Shown: positions 55,414 through 63,562 of the stretch, one piece after another
Layout of the letters: the number at the start of each line of letters is the position of its first letter
How positions within the stretch are numbered: the stretch's first letter is position 1
Position numbers and translations under genes: made by a program
NCBI RefSeq assembly: GCF_029105185.1
Contig: NZ_JAFMZK010000001.1
Coordinates: forward strand, 372,001 to 436,000
Origin: Aliiroseovarius sp. Z3
GTDB taxonomy: Bacteria > Pseudomonadota > Alphaproteobacteria > Rhodobacterales > Rhodobacteraceae
Reading direction: 5' to 3'
DNA: 64,000 bases
The notes under the pieces: generated by a model
What the model was told of the DNA's origin: nothing
The model's input: the letters and a program-made list of their open reading frames with translations, nothing else
The model's database searches: none

Positions 55414-56398
55414 TTACATCCACAACGACCCGGCCTTTGACACCCCCTTTAAGGATATCGGCCCCCAGTCCGGGAAGGTCTTCCAGTGTCGCAGGCGAGA
55501 TCATCGCTTCCAGCTTGTCCTTCGGCAGGTCTTTGGCGATCCGCTGCCATGCCCGGACGCGGTTGTCATAGGGCTGCATCACTGAATCAATGCCCAGAAG
55601 GTTCACCCCGCGCAGAAGGAACGGGATGACCGTCGCGGGCAGATGTGCGCCGCCAGCCAGACCGACTGCCGAAACGCTTGCGCCGTATTTCATCTGCCCC
55701 AGCACACGCGCCAGCATGTCGCCACCCACGGCATCCACACAGCCTGCCCATGTTTCGGCTTCCAGCGGGCGTTTGGTGGTTTCGTTCAGCTCTTCACGCG
55801 GGACGATGGTCGTGGCGCCCAGAGATTTCAGATAGTCCGCCTGATCGGCACGGCCTGTCACAGCGGCAACTTCGTAGCCAAGACCCGCCAGAATAGCGGT
55901 CGCGACCGATCCCACACCGCCAGCGGCCCCCGTGACCAGCACCGGCCCCTGCCCCGGCTTCAGCCCGTGATCCTCCAGCGCCATGACGGCCAGCATCGCG
56001 GTGAAGCCAGCAGTTCCCACAGCCATCGCTTGACAGGTGGTCAGACCTTCGGGCAGAGGCACCAGCTTGTCCGCATCAATGCGCGCCTTCTGGGCATAGC
56101 CGCCCCATGTGACCTCGCCCACACGCCAGCCGGTCAACACGACCTTGTCGCCGGGCTTGTAGCGGTCGTCATCCGACGCCTCCACAGTGCCCGCATAGTC
56201 GATCCCCGGCACATGGGGATAGTTGCGTACAAGCCCACCGCCCTTAGCCGAGAGGCACAGACCGTCCTTGTAGTTCACGGTGGAATACTCCACGGCGACA
56301 GTCACATTGCCCTCTGGCAGCGCGTCTTCACCGATGTCCTTAATCGAAGCGGATGCCAGCCCTTCGTCGTTTTGCTCCATCATCAATGCCTTGAACAT
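55406..56398 (-). CDS. acuI: acryloyl-CoA reductase (NADPH), AcuI/YhdH family
   Basis: The 330-residue medium-chain reductase has the AcuI start MFKALMMEQ, NYKDGLCLSAKG near 52 and the NADPH motif VTGAAGGVGSVA near 155; no catalytic zinc site is seen. It reduces toxic acryloyl-CoA to propionyl-CoA in DMSP and acrylate use. It follows dmdA by 10 bases, the usual roseobacter arrangement. The ATG at 56398 is used; ten residues further upstream in frame lie in dmdA. Confidence 0.94.
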   Translation of the reverse strand: MFKALMMEQNDEGLASASIKDIGEDALPEGNVTVAVEYSTVNYKDGLCLSAKGGGLVRNYPHVPGIDYAGTVEASDDDRYKPGDKVVLTGWRVGEVTWGGYAQKARIDADKLVPLPEGLTTCQAMAVGTAGFTAMLAVMALEDHGLKPGQGPVLVTGAAGGVGSVATAILAGLGYEVAAVTGRADQADYLKSLGATTIVPREELNETTKRPLEAETWAGCVDAVGGDMLARVLGQMKYGASVSAVGLAGGAHLPATVIPFLLRGVNLLGIDSVMQPYDNRVRAWQRIAKDLPKDKLEAMISPATLEDLPGLGADILKGGVKGRVVVDVNA

Positions 56399-56408
56399 TG
56401 TCGTCTCC

Positions 56409-57509
56409 TCAGATCCAGAAAGTGTCATGGACGCTCGCCGCGCGCGGTCCGTCAGGTGTCATCACATCAAGCTCGGTGCCGGCATCCCAATGGGTCATAC
56501 GCACCATGCCGATGGCGACACCGGTATTGAAATCAGGCGAGTTGGCGGCCGACGTCACCTGCCCCACCTGTCGATCCCCATCCATTAGGGGCCAAGCCCG
56601 GTCGCAGGGCGGCACACCGCCCAGAATCTCAATCGCCCGCACTTGTTGCACAGGGCCTTCCTTGGCCACGCGCAAAAGCGCATCACGCCCCACGCAACCA
56701 ATGGCGCTTTGAGTGGAGCAGAACCGCCCCAGCCCGGCCTCATGCGGTGTGTTTTCACGGGTCATGTCGTTGCCATAGGACAGAAGCCCGCCTTCAACGC
56801 GCTCGATCCCATTCGGGCATCCCGCATGTACATCCATGCTTTTCCCCGCCTCCATCAGCGCATTCCAAAGCGGCATCCCAATGTCGGTTCCCTCGACGTA
56901 GATCTCGAACCCGCCTTGCTTGGAGTAGCCCGAGCGCGCCACGACCAGCGTTCGCCCTTGGAACTCCAGCCGCTTGTAGCGAAAGAACCGGATGTCGCGC
57001 ACGGCATCGCCAAAGACAGCCGCTGCCAGATCATCCGCTTTCGGCCCCTGAATAGCCAAGGGCGAGACGTCAGGCTCATCCACCAGCACATCCAGCCGGA
57101 ACCCATAGGCCAGCCCTTTCACCCACATTATCAGGTCACTGTCCGCAATCGAAATCCAGAAGCGATCATCGTCCAGTTTCACAGCCACCGGGTCGTTCAG
57201 CATCCCGCCGGTTTCATCCACCATCGGGACATAGAAACACTGCCCGTCCTGCATCTTCGACAGATCGCGCGGGGTGAGCATCTGGATCAGACGGGCAGCA
57301 TCCGGGCCGCGCAGCTCGACTTGCCGTTCGCCAGCCACGTCCCAGACCTGCACGGCGTCTTTCAGATGGCGATAGTCTTCCTCCACCGACCGAAAGACGG
57401 TCGGCAGCAGCATGTGGTTATATACCGTGTAGCCCTTGACCCCGGCGGCTTCGACGCCGTCAGAGAAAGGGGTGCGCCGCAAGCGGCGGGAGGGTGAGAT
57501 CAAGGCCAT
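56409..57509 (-). CDS. dmdA: dimethylsulfoniopropionate demethylase
   Basis: The 366-residue protein matches the DmdA/GcvT-like fold at the usual length, with PSRRLRRTPFSDGVE near the N terminus, QVWDVAGERQVELRGPDAA near 56, DETGGMLNDPVAVKL near 93 and a C-terminal ERVEGGLLSYGND near 255. It moves a methyl group from DMSP to tetrahydrofolate, giving methylmercaptopropionate. It lies 27 bases after the DUF1326 gene and 10 before acuI. The gene is typical of marine roseobacters. Confidence 0.96.
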   Translation of the reverse strand: MALISPSRRLRRTPFSDGVEAAGVKGYTVYNHMLLPTVFRSVEEDYRHLKDAVQVWDVAGERQVELRGPDAARLIQMLTPRDLSKMQDGQCFYVPMVDETGGMLNDPVAVKLDDDRFWISIADSDLIMWVKGLAYGFRLDVLVDEPDVSPLAIQGPKADDLAAAVFGDAVRDIRFFRYKRLEFQGRTLVVARSGYSKQGGFEIYVEGTDIGMPLWNALMEAGKSMDVHAGCPNGIERVEGGLLSYGNDMTRENTPHEAGLGRFCSTQSAIGCVGRDALLRVAKEGPVQQVRAIEILGGVPPCDRAWPLMDGDRQVGQVTSAANSPDFNTGVAIGMVRMTHWDAGTELDVMTPDGPRAASVHDTFWI

Positions 57510-57536
57510 GTGGCGCGCTCCCGAGCATGGCGGGGC

Positions 57537-58169
57537 TTAACGCCCCGGCCCTTTCCAGTCGATCTGGCAAATCTCGGCGGATTTGCCGTCGAAATCCCAA
57601 ACGCGCCCGAAGGCGCGCACGCGGGCCTCGTCGGCCTTGGCGACGGTGATGTCCGGACCCATCCAGTAGTTGGTGTTGGTGATCACCTGATCCGCACCGC
57701 CCTTACCCGGCACCGGGGTGATTGATCCGCGAATGGCCTTGCCAACAATCAGACGGCGGGTGTTGCCTTCGGTCTCGAACGACACCGGCGCGCGTTCGGC
57801 GCCCAGAAACTCGCTGACCAGCATCTTGAACAGCCCCGTGGTGCCTTTGGCCGCGCCGGTGAAGATGTGGCAGAGCGCTTCAAACGCCTCGTCCGAGGCA
57901 CGGTCGTCGATATAGGCTGCCGCTTTCCAGTTCCCACGCGCCATACGGCCAGGGATTTCCAGCAGAAGGCCCACATTCAGACCCGCCAGATCCACGTCAC
58001 CATACTGGCCGTTGTCAATGCGAATGCCCGCCCAGCCCATGCAATAGCCCTCGGTCGGCGGGTGGTCGCCAAGGCTGACCACGCAGGGGCAGAACACCGT
58101 ACAGTTACAGTTAAGGATCAGCTCCCCTTTGATGGTCCATTCGACCGTGCCAATTTGCGATCCGTCCAT
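57537..58169 (-). CDS. DUF1326 protein with N-terminal cysteine cluster
   Basis: The 210-residue soluble protein carries a cluster of cysteines close to its start (LNCNCTVFCPC, then YCMGW), suggestive of metal binding, and a beta-rich remainder typical of DUF1326. A gggagga site gives a firm start at 58169, one base after the DUF2182 stop. The family has no established function; pairing with DUF2182 is common as far as I recall. Here it precedes dmdA in the same direction. Confidence 0.85.
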   Translation of the reverse strand: MDGSQIGTVEWTIKGELILNCNCTVFCPCVVSLGDHPPTEGYCMGWAGIRIDNGQYGDVDLAGLNVGLLLEIPGRMARGNWKAAAYIDDRASDEAFEALCHIFTGAAKGTTGLFKMLVSEFLGAERAPVSFETEGNTRRLIVGKAIRGSITPVPGKGGADQVITNTNYWMGPDITVAKADEARVRAFGRVWDFDGKSAEICQIDWKGPGR

Positions 58170-58170
58170 G

Positions 58171-58950
58171 TTATCCTCCCTGGACAAGCGCCGCGATCCC
58201 GCCCGCAATCAGCGCCCAGCCCAAGGGGCGGGTCAGATAGCGGCCCAGATCGGGCAATTTTTCAAAAATCATGATGAGTGTAGCCAGGCCCATGAAGGCG
58301 AGGTTCATCACCCCGCCGACGAAGCCCAAAAGCATCAGCGCCCAGCAGCAACCAAGGCAGATTGCGCCCAAACGCAGGCCCAGCGCAACCGCGTTCCACC
58401 GGGTCTCGCGCCAATATTGCATGAAGAAGGTCATGGGTTGGCGGCACTGGCTGAGGCAGCTGTCTTTGAGGGACGAGAACTGGTACGCCCCTGCCCCGAT
58501 CAGTAAGCCCCCGGTTAGCCACGGCGAGACGCTCTGGCCCAGCGGCGACAGAAGCCCAGCGCGGAACAGCACAAGCTGTCCGGCAGCGGCGATGGCAGCA
58601 AAGCTCAGCCAAATGGCCAGATAGCCCGCGATCAGCTCGGCAAAGCCTTGGCGTGTGCCTGCACCCGAGGCGATCATGTCGTCATAGGTGGCAAAGGTCG
58701 GCAGCGCCGTGGGGGCCATCATCGCGGCGGACATCACCGCCCACATGGCAAAAAGGCCCAGAAACCCAGCCTTGTCAGGCTCGACCACACAGAGCGAGCG
58801 CCAAAACTCGGCGCCGTAAATGCGCGACAGCTCCAAAGCATCGGATGGCAGCGCCATCGCATAGAGAAGCACCCAGCCGACAAGGATAAGCCCGAACAGC
58901 GCCAGCCAATGCGGCGCACCCATCGTTCTTATCCTTGACGAAACGGACAT
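58171..58950 (-). CDS. DUF2182 integral membrane protein
   Basis: The 259-residue protein has about six predicted membrane segments and the family motif WAVMSAAMMAPTALPTF near 80-96, plus CLSQCRQP near 170 and a GCCWALMLLGF segment near 210. DUF2182 is annotated as a predicted metal-binding membrane protein; no activity is established. The start MSVSSRIRT at 58950 is used because the 52 residues further upstream run through the operators. It leads the operon to dmdA and acuI, opposite the FadR-type regulator. Confidence 0.85.
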   Translation of the reverse strand: MSVSSRIRTMGAPHWLALFGLILVGWVLLYAMALPSDALELSRIYGAEFWRSLCVVEPDKAGFLGLFAMWAVMSAAMMAPTALPTFATYDDMIASGAGTRQGFAELIAGYLAIWLSFAAIAAAGQLVLFRAGLLSPLGQSVSPWLTGGLLIGAGAYQFSSLKDSCLSQCRQPMTFFMQYWRETRWNAVALGLRLGAICLGCCWALMLLGFVGGVMNLAFMGLATLIMIFEKLPDLGRYLTRPLGWALIAGGIAALVQGG

Positions 58951-58980
58951 GGTTCCCCCATCTTGCGAGTCGGAATGATA

Positions 58981-59024
58981 ATGTCTGACAATTGCCATTC
59001 TGGCAAGTAAATGTCTGACAATTG
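58981..59024. promoter_or_regulatory. tandem operators ATGTCTGACAATTG x2 for the FadR-type regulator
   Basis: ATGTCTGACAATTG occurs exactly at 58981-58994 and again at 59011-59024, 30 bases apart (about three helical turns). Each copy contains the small palindrome TGTC-T-GACA, of the type bound by FadR-subfamily GntR proteins. They lie between the DUF2182 start and the regulator start, so occupancy could shut off both directions. Confidence 0.75.
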
Positions 59025-59038
59025 GAAAGTGACGCGGC

Positions 59039-59758
59039 GTGAAAACGGACCTGAACGAAAACGAAGACCTCTCGACCCAGATCGCAGAAGCCATTCGCGA
59101 TGCCATTGTCGAGGGTAGCCTGATCGTGGATCAACGCCTGCCGTCCGAGGCGGAACTGTGCGAGAAATTCGACGTGGGCCGCTCCACCGTACGCGAGGCG
59201 TTGAAACGGCTGGCCGCGCAAAACCTGATCCGCACCCAGCGGGGCGCGTCCGGCGGGGCGTTCGTGAACCGCATGTCCTTTGAAGAGGCCTATGATCAGC
59301 AGATCACCACCTCGACCCTGCTTCTGTCCATGAACCGCGTGGATTTTGAAACGGCATGCGAGGCCCGATATGCCCTGGAACGCTCCTGCGCGCCCCTGTC
59401 GGCCCAGCGCCGCACGCCGGATCAATTGGCCACGATGCGCGCAGAAATCCACCGCCAGTCGCAGCCCGGCCTGACCGACGAGGCCTTCTGTGCCTCAGAC
59501 GTGGCCTTCCACCGGGCCTTAGTGGATGGCGCGGGCAATCCGGTGCTGTCATATCAACTGGCCGGTGCAGTCGAGGCCATGCAGCCTCTGATGAACATGA
59601 TCACCTATACGCAGCGGGATAGGGATCGGATTGTCGGTCTGCATACGCGACTGGCGGATGCTGCAGAGGCGCAAGATGCCGAGGGCATTGAAGATGTGCT
59701 TGAGCATTTAATGAGATACGCCTGCCAACTGGTACGGGAACGCACACAAAAGAAATAG
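59039..59758 (+). CDS. GntR family (FadR/FCD type) regulator, probable DMSP-operon regulator
   Basis: The 239-residue protein has an N-terminal winged helix (about 15-75, with LPSEAELCEKFDVGRSTVREAL) and a C-terminal helical FCD domain with metal-site histidines (CASDVAFHRALVDGAGN near 151, VGLHTRL near 198). It begins with GTG 59039. It faces DUF2182-DUF1326-dmdA-acuI. In Ruegeria pomeroyi a GntR protein next to dmdA (DmdR) represses dmdA-acuI; this is the likely equivalent. Confidence 0.85.
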   Translation: MKTDLNENEDLSTQIAEAIRDAIVEGSLIVDQRLPSEAELCEKFDVGRSTVREALKRLAAQNLIRTQRGASGGAFVNRMSFEEAYDQQITTSTLLLSMNRVDFETACEARYALERSCAPLSAQRRTPDQLATMRAEIHRQSQPGLTDEAFCASDVAFHRALVDGAGNPVLSYQLAGAVEAMQPLMNMITYTQRDRDRIVGLHTRLADAAEAQDAEGIEDVLEHLMRYACQLVRERTQKK

Positions 59759-59781
59759 TTCCTCGGAAACTTGAGGCGATA

Positions 59782-60648
59782 ATGAAAACAATCTTCATTG
59801 CGGGTGCGACGGGCTATCTTGGAAGCCACCTTTGCGCTCAATTCAAAGTTGCCAACTGGCGCGTCGTGGCGCAAGTGCGCGATGCAAACTCGCAACGCGC
59901 AAAGGCGCTGGATTGCGACGCTTTGGTCCAGTCCGACCTAACTTCGGTTGATCAGCTAACTGAACACCTTCAAGGCGTAGATTCCGTCTGTTCCTGCATC
60001 GGCATTACCCGCCAACGCGATGGGGTAACCTATGAAGACGTTGATTATGGGTTGAACGCAAATCTCTTGAAGGCAGCGCTTGCTGCGCATGTTGAACAGT
60101 TTGCCTATGTCCATGTGTTCGGTGCCGAGAGCTTGCTGGACTGCAAACTTGTCGCTGCAAAAGAGAAATTTGCCCAATCCTTGAGACACGCCCCAATTCG
60201 GCACAGCATCATCGCACCTACCGGCTATTTCTCGGACATGGCCGACTTCCTGTCGATGGCCAAATCTGGGCGTGTATACCTCTTCGGCGACGGATCGATG
60301 AAGATGAACCCGATCTCGGGCCAAGATCTGGCGCAAGCATGTGTGGAGGCCATCACGAAAAATACCGAGGAGTTTCCAGTTGGCGGACCACAAGTGTTCA
60401 CCCACCGGGAGCTTGCCATCCTGACCTTTGAAAGCCTCGGGAAGCCGGCCAAAATCATGCACTTGCCCATGTGGCTGAACCATTTGGTAACTTTTCTGCT
60501 CCGTCGGTTAACACCGGTGCGTATTCATGGTCCAATCGAGTTCTTTCTGACCGCGATGCGACAGGACATGGTCGCCCCGCAAACGGGGGATCAAACACTC
60601 GACGCATATTTTAGATCCCTTCAGACCAGTCACAAGACACAGAAATAG
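59782..60648 (+). CDS. NAD(P)-binding atypical SDR family protein
   Basis: The 288-residue protein starts with the Rossmann motif GATGYLGSHL and has an NmrA-like layout with LIAPTGYFSDM-type sequence (IIAPTGYFSDMADF near 145) and a hydrophobic segment near residue 235. Such proteins bind NAD(P)H, many without catalysis. Base composition is a little lower in GC than its neighbours, which may reflect transfer. It lies 23 bases after the regulator gene, so may share its transcript. Confidence 0.78.
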   Translation: MKTIFIAGATGYLGSHLCAQFKVANWRVVAQVRDANSQRAKALDCDALVQSDLTSVDQLTEHLQGVDSVCSCIGITRQRDGVTYEDVDYGLNANLLKAALAAHVEQFAYVHVFGAESLLDCKLVAAKEKFAQSLRHAPIRHSIIAPTGYFSDMADFLSMAKSGRVYLFGDGSMKMNPISGQDLAQACVEAITKNTEEFPVGGPQVFTHRELAILTFESLGKPAKIMHLPMWLNHLVTFLLRRLTPVRIHGPIEFFLTAMRQDMVAPQTGDQTLDAYFRSLQTSHKTQK

Positions 60649-60686
60649 GCGAATTCCCCTTTTCAATCTCATGTCCTCTGCCTACA

Positions 60687-60692
60687 TATAAT
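60687..60692 (+). promoter_or_regulatory. -10 element TATAAT of the ssrA promoter
   Basis: A perfect TATAAT ends two bases before the UUCG-capped hairpin (GTCC-TTCG-GGAC at 60695-60706) that begins the ssrA transcript. The -35 is poor (TTTCAA near 60661). Confidence 0.6.
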
Positions 60693-60693
60693 C

Positions 60694-61035
60694 TGTCCTT
60701 CGGGACTATGGACATAAACGCGCTCGTAATAAGCGGATCGGACCCGGGGGCGGTACCCGGCGCCTCCACCATAATGCACTCAGGGGCATCCTTCGTTTGG
60801 GGACACCTTGATATCGTGGGGGCGAAACAGGATCGACGGACGTCTAAAGGGGTTTGCTTTGTCTCGGTGAGATACCACCGTTATCGGTTCACTTAAGCTA
60901 GTTGCAAACGACAACAAAGCTCCGGCAATGGCTCTGGCTGCGTAAGCAGTTCGGGTCGCCGATCTTAAGCCCCTGAGCCTAGCCGCTTAGGGCGGGGTTC
61001 GCAGGCACCTGGCAACAGAAGCCTGCACTTCCAAA
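60694..61035 (+). ncRNA. ssrA: circularly permuted two-piece tmRNA
   Basis: The acceptor piece comes first: T-stem CCGGG/CCCGG (60744-60760) around a seven-base loop, then acceptor strand CGCCTCC, discriminator A and CCA at 60769-60771. After an intervening segment the coding piece begins with GGGGGCG (60818-60824), which pairs fully with CGCCTCC and has the tRNA-Ala-like G3-U70 pair. The tag frame runs from the resume codon GCA at 60904 to TAA at 60943-60945, encoding ANDNKAPAMALAA. Pseudoknot-like hairpins follow (60960-61026). This is the alphaproteobacterial permuted form. The 5' and 3' limits are approximate. Confidence 0.95.
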
Positions 61036-61136
61036 ACTATCTTCACCGACCTGATGTCAGTTACCCATCATTAAGGGTTTTGATCTAACATGGTCGTCGT
61101 GAAAACCGAAACGAATGGTATTGGAAGGAACGGCGC

Positions 61137-61562
61137 GTGTCCCATCTGGAGCTTCTGAAACAATGGTATGACCGGGTCTGGGTCCAACAGGACCTGGACG
61201 CAATTGGACGTTTTTTTACACCCGACATCGAAGCACAAGGCGTGATGGATTTCGGCGTCGGCCCCGATGATTTTCGTGTGCTGGCCGAGGCTTTGCTGGC
61301 TCAGGTCGAAATCAGCGCAATCCGCTTTGATCGCGAGGTCGAGTTGGGCGATTGGGTCTGGGCGACGCTGACTGTTCAAGCGGTGACTTTGGCGGATCGC
61401 AGACCCGTGCAAACCACGGGCCAGATCATGGTGCGCATTAGCAACGGACAGGTTGTCGAGGCATATAACCAAATCGATTTCCTGACCTTCTTCGAACAGC
61501 TTGGATATTTGCCACCAGATAGTCTGGCACTCTGCCTTTCAGGCGAAGGGATCGCGGCCTAG
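61137..61562 (+). CDS. NTF2-like (SnoaL-type) protein
   Basis: The 141-residue protein has the cone-shaped NTF2 fold pattern (LLKQWYDRVWVQQDLDAI near the start, then FFTPDIEAQGVM and GQIMVRISNGQVVEAYNQIDF). Members are small-molecule isomerases, hydrolases or binding proteins. The start is GTG 61137 after ggaaggaa. It stands between ssrA and chrA on the same strand with no clear partner. Function is unknown. Confidence 0.75.
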   Translation: MSHLELLKQWYDRVWVQQDLDAIGRFFTPDIEAQGVMDFGVGPDDFRVLAEALLAQVEISAIRFDREVELGDWVWATLTVQAVTLADRRPVQTTGQIMVRISNGQVVEAYNQIDFLTFFEQLGYLPPDSLALCLSGEGIAA

Positions 61563-61609
61563 GCGGCTTTCCCCTTGCCAAGGGGCGCGGATCAAGGCCC
61601 TATCCGGCC

Positions 61610-62872
61610 ATGACCCCCAGCCTGCCCGACCTGACCCGAATATTTGCACGCATCGGATTGATGTCCTTTGGCGGACCGGCGGCGCAAATTGCGGTGATGC
61701 ACCGGGAACTGGTGGAAGATCGCCCGTGGCTTACTGAACGGCAATTCCTGAATGCGCTGTCTTTCTGCATGTTGCTGCCCGGCCCCGAGGCCATGCAATT
61801 GTGCACCTATGCCGGTTGGCGCTTGCGTGGTGTCGCGGGCGGTTTGATCGCTGGGCTTCTGTTCGTCCTCCCGGGTGCCATGGTCATGCTAAGCCTCGCC
61901 TATGCCTATGGGCGTTGGGGACAGGTGCCAGTGGTCGAGGCCGTGTTTCTGGGCGTGAAGGCAGCGGTGGTCGTCGTGGTTCTGCAAGCCCTTCTAAAGC
62001 TGGCAAGAAAAACCCTTCGGCACAGCGTTCATTGGGTGATCGCGGGAACGTCCTTCATCGCACTTTATGCATTCGACGCCTCTTTTCCGCTGGTGATCCT
62101 GACCGCTGCCTGCATCGGCTTCATCTGGATGACCTCCCGCCCCGCCACAGTGCCTCCCGCACAAGCACCATCGGCTTCCCTTTTCGCAACACTGCGGCAG
62201 GCCGCCATCTGGCTAACATTGTGGTTTGCGCCCATCATCTTGGCCCACAGCCTGGGGGCAGACATTCTGACCTCCATCGGCTTGTTCTTCTCAAAGCTCG
62301 CAGTGGCCAGCTTTGGTGGCGCCTATGCGGTTCTGGCTTATATGGCGCAAGAGGCCGTCACCACTCACGGATGGGTGTCGCCTGCTCAAATGATGGATGG
62401 GCTGGGGCTGGCCGAAACCACCCCCGGTCCGCTGATACTGGTGACAGAATTCGTGGGCTACATGGCTGGTTTTGGCCAATCAGGGCCGATATTTGCCCTA
62501 CTCACCGCCGCGATGACCTTGTGGGCCACTTTCGTGCCCTGCTTTTTGTGGATCTTCACTGCGGCTCCGCATGTGGAGTGGTTGACCACCCGCCCGCGCC
62601 TGACCTCGGCATTGGAGGCGATATCGGCGGCGGTGGTCGGGGTGATCGCGAACCTGTCTCTATGGTTTGCGCTACACGTGTTTTTCGATCAGGTCACACG
62701 CGCAGACGCCGTTTTCGCCCCAAGCCTGCCAGTCGCAAGCAGTCTGAACAGCCCCGCTGTCATACTCGCGACCATCGCGGGCGTGCTGCTTTTCCGGCTG
62801 CGCGCATCTCTGCCCCTGACACTGGTGATCATGGCCATCATCGGCGCGGGGCTGCATCCGCTTGGCATCTGA
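61610..62872 (+). CDS. chrA: chromate efflux transporter, ChrA family
   Basis: The 420-residue membrane protein has the two homologous CHR domains: N-terminal IGLMSFGGPAAQIAVMHRELVE (about 15-36), MLLPGPEAMQLCTYAGWR near 55, and the second with FFSKLAVASFGGAYAVLAYM near 225 and GLAETTPGPLILVTEF near 262. The long-chain form exports chromate by proton antiport; some homologues carry other anions. It is preceded by no regulator. Confidence 0.92.
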   Translation: MTPSLPDLTRIFARIGLMSFGGPAAQIAVMHRELVEDRPWLTERQFLNALSFCMLLPGPEAMQLCTYAGWRLRGVAGGLIAGLLFVLPGAMVMLSLAYAYGRWGQVPVVEAVFLGVKAAVVVVVLQALLKLARKTLRHSVHWVIAGTSFIALYAFDASFPLVILTAACIGFIWMTSRPATVPPAQAPSASLFATLRQAAIWLTLWFAPIILAHSLGADILTSIGLFFSKLAVASFGGAYAVLAYMAQEAVTTHGWVSPAQMMDGLGLAETTPGPLILVTEFVGYMAGFGQSGPIFALLTAAMTLWATFVPCFLWIFTAAPHVEWLTTRPRLTSALEAISAAVVGVIANLSLWFALHVFFDQVTRADAVFAPSLPVASSLNSPAVILATIAGVLLFRLRASLPLTLVIMAIIGAGLHPLGI

Positions 62873-62938
62873 CCATCTTGCGTCTTTTCATCGCCACCGA
62901 ATCCCGTATTCTGGGCCCAAGCAGAAGAAAGAACGCTC

Positions 62939-63460
62939 ATGTCCGATGCCATCGACTATGGAAACCTGATGCACGACGCCATGCGGGACCTGATCCGCAA
63001 GGTTCTGAGTGACGTTTCAGCCTCTGGCCTGCCGGGCGAGCATCATTTCTTCATCAATTTCGACACCCGCCATGACGGGGTCGAGATCGCGAACTGGATG
63101 CATGATCGTTTTCCCGAGGACATGACCATCGTATTGCAGCATTGGTTCGAAGATCTGGCTGTCAGTGACGACGGTTTCTCGGTCACACTGAATTTCGGCG
63201 ACGCACCGGAAACGCTGTTTGTCCCGTTCGATGCGATCAACACCTTTGTCGATCCGTCCGTCGAATTTGGACTGCGATTTGAAATGCAGGACGAACACCT
63301 TCCCGACCTGCACTTGGCCGGTGATGAAGATGGCGACATCGCGGAAGAGGCCGCGCCCGTGGCGGACCCGGAACGTGACGCGCACCCGAACGAGGACTTC
63401 ACGCCCGACGCATCACACAAAGAAGCCGAGATCGTCAGACTGGACAGTTTCCGGAAATAA
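62939..63460 (+). CDS. sspB: SspB-type ClpXP adaptor for ssrA-tagged proteins
   Basis: The 173-residue protein matches the alphaproteobacterial SspB group: a folded N-terminal domain (HHFFINFDTRHDGVEIANWM near 41 and VLQHWFEDLAVSDDGFSV near 67) that binds the tag, and an acidic flexible tail ending in EIVRLDSFRK, which docks to ClpX. It speeds degradation of tmRNA-tagged proteins. The gene lies about 1.9 kb after ssrA on the same strand. Confidence 0.9.
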   Translation: MSDAIDYGNLMHDAMRDLIRKVLSDVSASGLPGEHHFFINFDTRHDGVEIANWMHDRFPEDMTIVLQHWFEDLAVSDDGFSVTLNFGDAPETLFVPFDAINTFVDPSVEFGLRFEMQDEHLPDLHLAGDEDGDIAEEAAPVADPERDAHPNEDFTPDASHKEAEIVRLDSFRK

Positions 63461-63562
63461 TCTTCACGAGTGCGGCGCGGCTTTGTTCGGGCGCTACCAG
63501 CATTGAATCTGGTGTGCAGTCGTGTACAACAGCGACGGTTTTGCAAATAAAGGCGCTGTGAC

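Noticed and set aside
60708-60896. 62-codon frame inside the ssrA region
   Set aside because: The sequence is explained base by base as tmRNA acceptor and coding pieces.
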